Source: Glossina fuscipes
Taxonomy: Eukaryota; Arthropoda; Insecta; Diptera; Glossinidae
Assembly (NCBI RefSeq): GCF_014805625.2
Contig: NW_023998556.1
Coordinates: forward strand, 71,030-135,029
DNA length: 64,000 nt
Reading direction: 5' to 3'
Positions 57,638 through 64,000 of this stretch are shown in pieces. The first letter of the stretch is position 1; each line of letters opens with the position of its first letter. Under the pieces are notes generated by a model. That model was not told the DNA's origin, ran no database searches, and saw only the letters and a list, made by a program, of their open reading frames with translations. The position numbers were made by a program, and so were the translations under genes.

Positions 57638-59562
57638 TTAATCGACTTCTTCAATGGTAGGTCCAGCACCAGAGGCAGCTCCACCAGCGCCGGCAGCGGC
57701 AGCTCCTGGAAAACTGCCAGGCATACCGGTAGGCATGCCAGTTGGGGCACCACCACCCGCCTGATACAGTTTGGTAATGATGGGGTTACATACACCTTCC
57801 AATTCTTTTTGGCGATGTTCATATTCTTCTTTGTCAGCCAATTGATTGGCGTCCAACCATTTGATAGTCTCGTTGCATTTGTCCAAAATAGTAGAGCGAT
57901 CAGACTCGGTAATTTTAGTTTTCAAATTTTCCTCATCTAAAGTGGCCTTCATGTTGAAGCAATATGATTCCAAAGCGTTTTTGGCAGCAATTGTCTCCTT
58001 TTGTTTTTCATCCTCACTACGATATTTCTCAGCTTCGTTAACCATACGTTCAATATCTTCTTTAGACAAACGACCCTTATCGTTGGTAATAGTGATCTTG
58101 TTCTCCTTATTGGTAGAACGTTCTAAAGCAGTAACATTCAAAATACCATTGGCATCGATATCGAATGTAACCTCAATTTGAGGAACACCGCGTGGAGCGG
58201 GGGGAATACCGGAAAGTTCAAATTTACCCAACAAATTATTGTCTTTAGTCATCGCACGTTCGCCTTCATATACCTGAATCAAGACACCAGGTTGATTATC
58301 CGAATAAGTTGTGAATGTTTGAGTTTGCTTAGTAGGAATTGTAGTGTTACGCTTGATAAGTACGCTCATCACGCCACCGGCAGTCTCAATACCCAAGGAC
58401 AATGGAGTCACATCGAGCAACAAAAGGTCTTGCACCTCCTGCGATTTGTCACCATGCAATATGGCAGCCTGTACAGCAGCGCCGTAAGCAACGGCTTCGT
58501 CAGGATTTATAGACTTATTTAACTCTTTACCATTAAACAAATCCTGCAACAATTTTTGCACCTTGGGAATACGCGTAGAGCCACCGACCAAAACTATATC
58601 ATGAATTTGCGATTTATCCAGTTTAGCATCGCGTAAAGCTTTCTCTACGGGATCCATCGTGCTGCGGAAAAGGTCGGCATTCAGCTCCTCGAAACGAGCA
58701 CGAGTTATAGAAGTGTAAAAATCAGTACCCTCAAATAAGGAATCGATCTCGATACTAGCCTGCGTAGAAGACGATAAGGTACGCTTCGCACGCTCACAAG
58801 CAGTCCGTAGACGGCGCAAAGCTCGCTTATTAGCGGTAAGGTCTTTCTTATGTTTGCGTTTGAATTCTTGAACGAAATGGGTTACCAGACGATTATCAAA
58901 ATCTTCGCCACCCAGATGAGTATCACCAGCAGTGGATTTGACCTCGAAGATGCCATCATCGATGGAAAGAATCGATACATCAAAAGTACCGCCGCCCANN
59001 NNNNNNNNNNNNNNNNNNNNNNNNNNNNNNNNNNNNNNNNNNNNNNNNNNNNNNNNNNNNNNNNNNNNNNNNNNNNNNNNNNNNNNNNNNNNNNNNNNCG
59101 CTGTGAATCGTTAAAATAGGCTGGGACTGTTATAACAGCATTTGTGACCAGTTTACCCAAATAAGCCTCAGCTGTCTCCTTCATTTTAGATAAAACCATA
59201 GAAGATATTTCTTCAGGGAAGAAGGTCTTCTTTTCATCTTTATAGATTACTTGGATTTTTGGTTTGCCATCTATGTTCACAACATCGAATGGCCAATGCT
59301 TCATGTCGGACTGAACAGCTGGATCATCAAATTTACGACCAATCAAGCGCTTAGCGTCGAAAATCGTGTTTTGAGGATTCATAGCAACTTGATTTTTGGC
59401 AGCGTCTCCAATAAGACGTTCCGTCTCAGTGAAAGCAACGTATGATGGGGTAGTACGATTACCCTGGTCATTGGCAATAATTTCAACTTTGCCATGTTGG
59501 AACACTCCTACACAGGAGTAGGTAGTACCCAAATCAATACCAACAGCAGGAGCTTTAGACAT
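57638..59562 (-). CDS. Hsc70-4: Hsp70 cognate chaperone, Hsc70-4 type
   Basis: ATP-driven chaperone of the cytosol that folds new proteins and uncoats clathrin. The ATG at 59562 starts [20 protein letters not shown] (phosphate loop and Hsp70 signature 1 at residues 9-16). After residue 154 (AYFNDSQ) come 100 N at 58999-59098; coding resumes at GGGTFDVS (signature 2), then [15 protein letters not shown] (signature 3), [20 protein letters not shown] at the start of the substrate-binding domain, a helical lid, a Gly/Met/Pro-rich linker and the terminal PTIEEVD, the cytosolic EEVD that binds TPR co-chaperones. By comparison with the family about 46 residues lie in the gap, giving about 650 aa, the normal length. 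The coding part has no intron; a 5'UTR intron is inferred. No ER or mitochondrial signal is present. Confidence 0.97.
58999..59098. other. 100-N assembly gap inside Hsc70-4
   Basis: Exactly 100 N. The flanking codons (CG- of an Arg, -TG of a Leu) require a missing length of 3k+2 bases, and family comparison gives about 134, so the run is a placeholder, not the true length. Confidence 0.9.
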
Positions 59563-61191
59563 CTACAAGGGAAACAAAAATGTCGTGCAAGTTAATAGTA
59601 CGTACATAAAGCAAGTTCAAAATCAGAGATCATTCAGGATTTATAGGTGAAACATTGGGAAAATTGGTGCAATAAGAAAACATTATAAGCAAGTAAACAA
59701 CAACTATGATGGTAATAACAGCCATATGTAGAAATTAATGGAAATAACGACTCATTACCGTTACTGATTTTACAAGATGTGTATAGATCTCCCGAATTTT
59801 TACTAGTTCTTAGCGAAATATTGATGCGCAAAATGTTTTTAGTAATTATTTATATATAGACACATATATTTGATTAACCACTGACAGCGGTAACTTTTAC
59901 CAATACTTTCGTCATTCTTTTTGTATAACCCAAAAATTCGTATCATAGACAGAGTAGAGTACTTGATTCCAAATATTACGATTTATGTCGTTCAACCGCA
60001 ACTAGGAAATTGCTTTTGTGCAACTGCTTTCAAAACGCTAATTGAAAATCCTTCAAAATCATAAAAGGGGTTATGATACTAATTGCCTTACATATATAAC
60101 AAAATTTGAATTTGAAGAAATTTGTAAGCAATATAGGCAATGAAGTTATTGAGCAAAGATGCACAGCCGACAAAAGGGATACGTAACAAAGCAAGATTTT
60201 GCGTTCAATAAGTCAGTCGGCCTGCAATAACAAGTTATGACCGACTTATAATTAAATTAGTAAAAAAATTTCCGGAAGCAATTACGAATTGCTCAGTTCA
60301 AACGTATTTATCTCTTACACCACTGCTTTAACACGAAATCCCTTGTCTAGATTATTGAGAGAATCTGAGATTAGAACTAGTTTTAATCCCTTAATTCTTG
60401 CGCATTAGACGGCATTAATTTAAATTGAATCGGGAAGAAACTTTAATCGGTTCACAGGTAAAATATCAAACACAAATGCAGCAACTGTTTTGATTTCATA
60501 TTTGTACATTTTCTTTTTGTGAAATATATTGTACTAAATTAGTAATTAATTAATTTCCAGGCAATAACTTAATATTACATCAACCCTAGATTTCAACTAC
60601 TCGAATAGAATGTTACCTGTTTATGTCAATTAATGAATAAAACCTCTAAAGCAATAAATGCAATAAAACCTCTAAAGCATGGCATCACTCAGCGATTGAA
60701 TACTGTGAATCGATAAGGGAATGAAATTTTTACGCTATTCAAACCACGTGCATTTATAAAGCTATAATGCCGTATTTTAGCGTTTACAGATGTAACCTTT
60801 GATCTATTGGCTTAATCCATCTCTGTTCAACATACCAAAAAAAAAAAAAAAAAAAAAACTTGAGGTAAAAATCATCAAGGTTTTTCCTCGTCATACTGCA
60901 ACTGTGCGAAAGTGTGTACGCAAATCTTATTGAAAATGCTATATGAAAGAAGTTCCTACATATTCAATGTCACGCTGCACAACCAACCAACCCTAATGCA
61001 GAGACTTTTTTAATGTGAATAGCAGCGGTAGAATTATACGAAACGCCCATAGCTACCCTCACAAAAATAAATTGTTCATAATCTAGTCTCACACCACCGC
61101 CTCATTTTATAAGAAATCAAGTTGTATCGTCCTTTTGTAAATTTACATATTCCTTCCCGTCTATATTTACCACAAAAACACGTTTACTTAC
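59563..61191 (-). other. Hsc70-4: Hsc70-4 5'UTR intron (predicted)
   Basis: The donor GTAAGT (61191-61186) after ATTAAA, and the acceptor TTTCCCTTGTAG ending directly before the ATG, give a 1629-bp intron. A leader intron is known for Drosophila Hsc70-4. The intron has an A-run on the minus strand equivalent (60840-60860) and no coding frame. Splice sites were chosen by consensus only. Confidence 0.62.
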
Positions 61192-61243
61192 TTTAATATT
61201 CTTCCACTTGAACGGTTAAAAAAATATAATCAGTTTAATATGC
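61192..61243 (-). other. Hsc70-4: Hsc70-4 exon 1 (untranslated, predicted)
   Basis: Placed from a start about 25-30 bp after the TATA box to the GTAAGT donor; contains ACCGTTCAAGTGGAAGAATA. The exact start is not visible. Confidence 0.45.
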
Positions 61244-61267
61244 GTAGTCAAAAAATTCACACGTTCG

Positions 61268-61273
61268 TTTATA
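61268..61273 (-). promoter_or_regulatory. Hsc70-4: TATA box of Hsc70-4
   Basis: TATAAA in GATATAAACGAACG on the minus strand, 17 bp downstream of the heat shock element. Confidence 0.6.
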
Positions 61274-61289
61274 TCTTGCAATTTCCTTG

Positions 61290-61302
61290 TTCTTGAAATT
61301 TC
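61290..61302 (-). promoter_or_regulatory. Hsc70-4: Heat shock element
   Basis: On the minus strand GAAATTTCAAGAA: three inverted nGAAn units with exact 5-bp spacing, the binding site of the HSF trimer. The position just upstream of the TATA box suits an Hsp70-family promoter. Confidence 0.7.
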
Positions 61303-61561
61303 CTTTTTTTGTTAGAAGGTCTATCTGCAGCAAACACACGTTCGATCAAATCCACTCTCTTTATGAAACTAAACCCAACGCTTATAAAATTCTACTTTAT
61401 GAATTGTCAGGCCAGTTTGTGGTGGCTTGCTGTAAAACATTTCTAGCAAATTCTATATAAAAAAAGGGTTGCCATGTCGAAGTAAAACTTGTTATAAAAT
61501 AAAGTGAATTTAACTAAATTATTTATTAGCGCTTTTTAAGAAAGTATTTTATTATAGCAAA

Positions 61562-61700
61562 ATTTATTATTACTATTATTTTAATTTTAGACTAATGAAT
61601 TGAATTCTTAGACTAAAAAAAAGACATTGAGCACTAGCAACACAGGCTATCGGCTCATAGCAAAATTTAAATTACAATTAGCTAATAAAACCCTGATATA
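61562..61700 (-). mobile_element. 5'-truncated I-clade LINE, 3' end only
   Basis: The minus strand matches 53289-53388 closely: GTTGCTAGTGCTCAATGTC, then TTTAGTCTAAGAATTCAATT and CATTAGTCTAAAATTAA, then an ATAATAGTAATAATAA tail. About 130 bp, with an extra AGCC-type insertion near GAGCCGATAGCC. It lies about 270 bp upstream of the Hsc70-4 heat shock element. Confidence 0.92.
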
Positions 61701-61867
61701 AATCATTTTTAATATAAAAAGGGAAGAAAGTTATATTTGGCTGTGCGAATCCCGCGTATCCATCACCATTAAAATCTTTGACGACTGATGTTTTCATTCT
61801 TTGTCACAAAAAATGAATGGGATAAAGTTTATCTTTCATCTTAGTTGACGAAAAGGTATTCCTAAGA

Positions 61868-62055
61868 AATATTAATCCACCACGTCGTGGAGACCATCGT
61901 AATTAATTGAGCATTAACATACTCACCTTGCAGCCTTCTATTTACCGAATCCTTTTATTTGATACCCATATCACTGGTATTATTAAGAAAAAATTAATTC
62001 ACCAGGTCGTGACCATATTTATTTTAGAATTAGCGCATTTTTATGCAGATAACAG
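61868..62055 (+). repeat. Dispersed repeat, copies 2 and 3
   Basis: ATTAATCCACCACGTCGTGG (61871) and AATTAATTCACCAGGTCGTG (61990), each followed by ACCAT and TTATTTTAGAATTAGCGC-like sequence. Same family as 56670-56730. Confidence 0.6.
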
Positions 62056-64000
62056 ATCTTACTTTGAGGTATGTACCAAATAGTTCTAAACATTGTCTTC
62101 TTTATCTTATGATGAATAAGAATAAAATTTCAAAAAAGTGATAGCAAGAAAACTTAATCCTTTGCGACTTTATGTCAGCGTGGCCGAATGTTTTATTTTC
62201 TCTACGTAAATAGTAGTAAGTAAACGTGGAAAATTCCAGCTTTCTATCTTTTATCTAAAAGTCGCAAAATATTGTTTAGATATGCTCCAACTAATTTGCG
62301 CGATTTTCTACACTAAACTTTGTGCAATGTTTTTACAAAATTTAAAGCCGACACCTTCATTTTTGCGACCAAGAAAGTGTAAGCACCACACGTCACACAG
62401 ATTTTTATGCTGAACAAGATACCTAATTATTTTTTTACCCGACTTCTATTTACACAAAATTTGATTTAACACGAGTTAAAAACGATTCAACGAGTCAAAA
62501 CGATTTAACACGATTTCCAATATTCTATGAATTTTTCTGATTAACTTTTTTTTTTGATGTTGGTATGAGTTTTCTCATTCTCACTACTCACAATTATGGA
62601 TCGCGTTAAATTTTTCACAATTCAGCTTGATTATGTGGATTATGTGCGCATATAAAATGGGGGTTCCAGAATCATAAATTATGCATTTTAATTTGGTTTT
62701 CCAATGTATAATTTTTTTTTTTATAAATACTTAATGATAAAGAAGAATATTTTATTATTGTGTATAGTACTTTTCAGTTGTTTTTTTAAGTTTGGAACGA
62801 AACTATTGTTTTTTCAGTTAGACAATGTCTTTTTATACGAATTTTCTTGCACGATTTGGGAAAATATCTTCTTGTAAAAAGAGAATTAGGTGTATTTACT
62901 ACATACGGTCTCTTCCTTTTGGGTTTTGCAAAAATTTTCATAAAATGAATGTGTATAAAAATAAAAAAAAAATAAAAAGTGAGGTTCGAAATATATGCCT
63001 AATGATAGAATTTAAACTATACCTATAAAGCCATTCATAAAGCTTTTGTATATATATATACATATTATAAAATAAAAATTTACTTTGCTCATGCAGTTCA
63101 GTAAAACTAAAGAAACGCTCATTACAAAAGATGAAAAAGTACCGTCATTATAAAAGGAAACAAGGTGGTTTAAATGGATATATGCTTAAAAACCATATTT
63201 GTGAGTATTTGCAAGCAAGAAAACAACACTGCAAAAATAAGAGAAATTTTCAAAGTATCCTATTCTGAAATATACAGGAGTAAGTAACGTAAATAAAACG
63301 CACTTCTGATTGAGACTTATGTTATGTTCAATTTCGTTGGATTTCCCAATAAAATGTACCTATTCCTCTTGCATCGGAATAGTATCAGTTCACTAGATTT
63401 GTGAATTGAATAAATAAAAAACTCGTGTTTTGTGTTTGTAACAATATGCCGCTTATTCTCACTTATATTTACTTAGTCAACTAGCACGAATATTCTATAT
63501 CCTACTTATTTCTTCAACTGACGAAATGTGAGCGTGAATGCATTTTATTGGAAACTCCTGTGTTCAGCTATTCCGTTGTTTGTCGTGATCGTTTCTCTTT
63601 ATATTTTATCCAGAGGAGACAATGGAGGCGGTCATATAACATTTTACAGAGTTTCACGTATCAATGCATGCATGCTGCAATATACGTTTGTGAAGATGAA
63701 TAAATATTTACAGTTGTGTGAATGTATTTATTTATATTATATTGTGTATTTCTAAAGATATTTTAATATTTAGAGATGTATGAATATATGTATGTTATAA
63801 TGTATATTTCTAAAGATACTTTAATATATGGATACGTGTGGAAATAGATGGAGTTAAATAAATGTGGTTAAATATATTTTTTTATATTATGTGGAGTTAG
63901 GATGCCGTGACAATACGGATCACATTTTTATTTTTCAACATTGTTCGGACCTTGTCATTATTTCTGGGGGAATACAGCACCATTCAAGAGGACAAATTAG
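62056..64000. other. No recognisable gene
   Basis: AT-rich. ORFs at 62825-63028 and 63528-63755 have no family motif; a (TA)n stretch lies near 63045-63060 and short AATATATGTATGT-type repeats near 63780-63880. Confidence 0.5.

Noticed and set aside
57593..58522. Plus-strand ORFs of 111-115 codons over the Hsc70-4 coding region
   Set aside because: Antisense shadows of a codon-biased Hsp70 gene; no family motif and the minus-strand protein is unmistakable.
58850..59119. ORFs reading through the 100-N run
   Set aside because: N bases give no stops, so the frames are artefacts of the gap.
60865..60880. Possible C/D snoRNA in the Hsc70-4 intron
   Set aside because: A TTGATGA-like C box is followed by no convincing D box at a proper distance and no terminal stem.
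63528..63755. 75-codon ORF with a hydrophobic start
   Set aside because: A possible signal-like stretch, but no family match and a Tyr/Ile-rich random-looking end.

Overview
This is AT-rich DNA from an insect nuclear genome, most probably a higher fly (Diptera, Brachycera; a tephritid-like fly would fit, but the species cannot be fixed from sequence alone). One host gene is clearly intact. It is a cytosolic Hsp70 cognate of the Hsc70-4 type on the minus strand at 57638-59562, with a 5'UTR intron, a first exon near 61192-61243, a TATA box and a perfect three-unit heat shock element just upstream. A 100-N assembly gap interrupts its coding region.

Almost everything else is transposon-derived. 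Left part (1-14.1 kb): a long minus-strand LTR with tRNA-Lys-type primer sites, an R1-clade LINE (minus, 3969-7510), a CR1/jockey-type LINE tail (7570-8277), a decayed gypsy-type LTR element (8305-13003) and a LINE RNase H tail (13262-14128). Middle (14.4-38.6 kb): minisatellites, a cathepsin D-like exon fragment, two very long LTRs of one family in opposite orientation (15941-17586 plus, 31885-33301 minus), two more copies of the gypsy LTR, several CR1/jockey LINE relics, a second gypsy integrase relic, and a BEL/Pao element (34.2-38.6 kb) with an intact integrase core.

Between 39.5 and 43.3 kb lie remnants of ordinary cellular genes: a condensin Cap-D2-like fragment, a beta-glucuronidase exon and a PRP4-type kinase exon. 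The beta-glucuronidase exon runs straight into a 63-bp minisatellite that looks derived from its own exon/intron junction, and a LINE has inserted into that array. Next comes a complete mariner (43847-45134; 30-bp inverted repeats, TA duplication, intact 349-codon DD34D transposase ORF), then a relic of a different mariner.

At 47785-53388 there is a full-length I-clade LINE with a 12-bp target duplication and a TAA tail, nested in a second copy of the long tRNA-Lys-type LTR. It is only lightly broken (one frameshift in ORF1, one frameshift and one stop in ORF2). A truncated copy of its 3' end lies at 61562-61700. A tRNA-like SINE at 57158-57320 carries a 3' tail matching the I LINE, which suggests that the LINE family moved the SINE. 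The rest (54.3-57.1 kb and 61.7-64 kb) holds small repeats and no recognisable genes.
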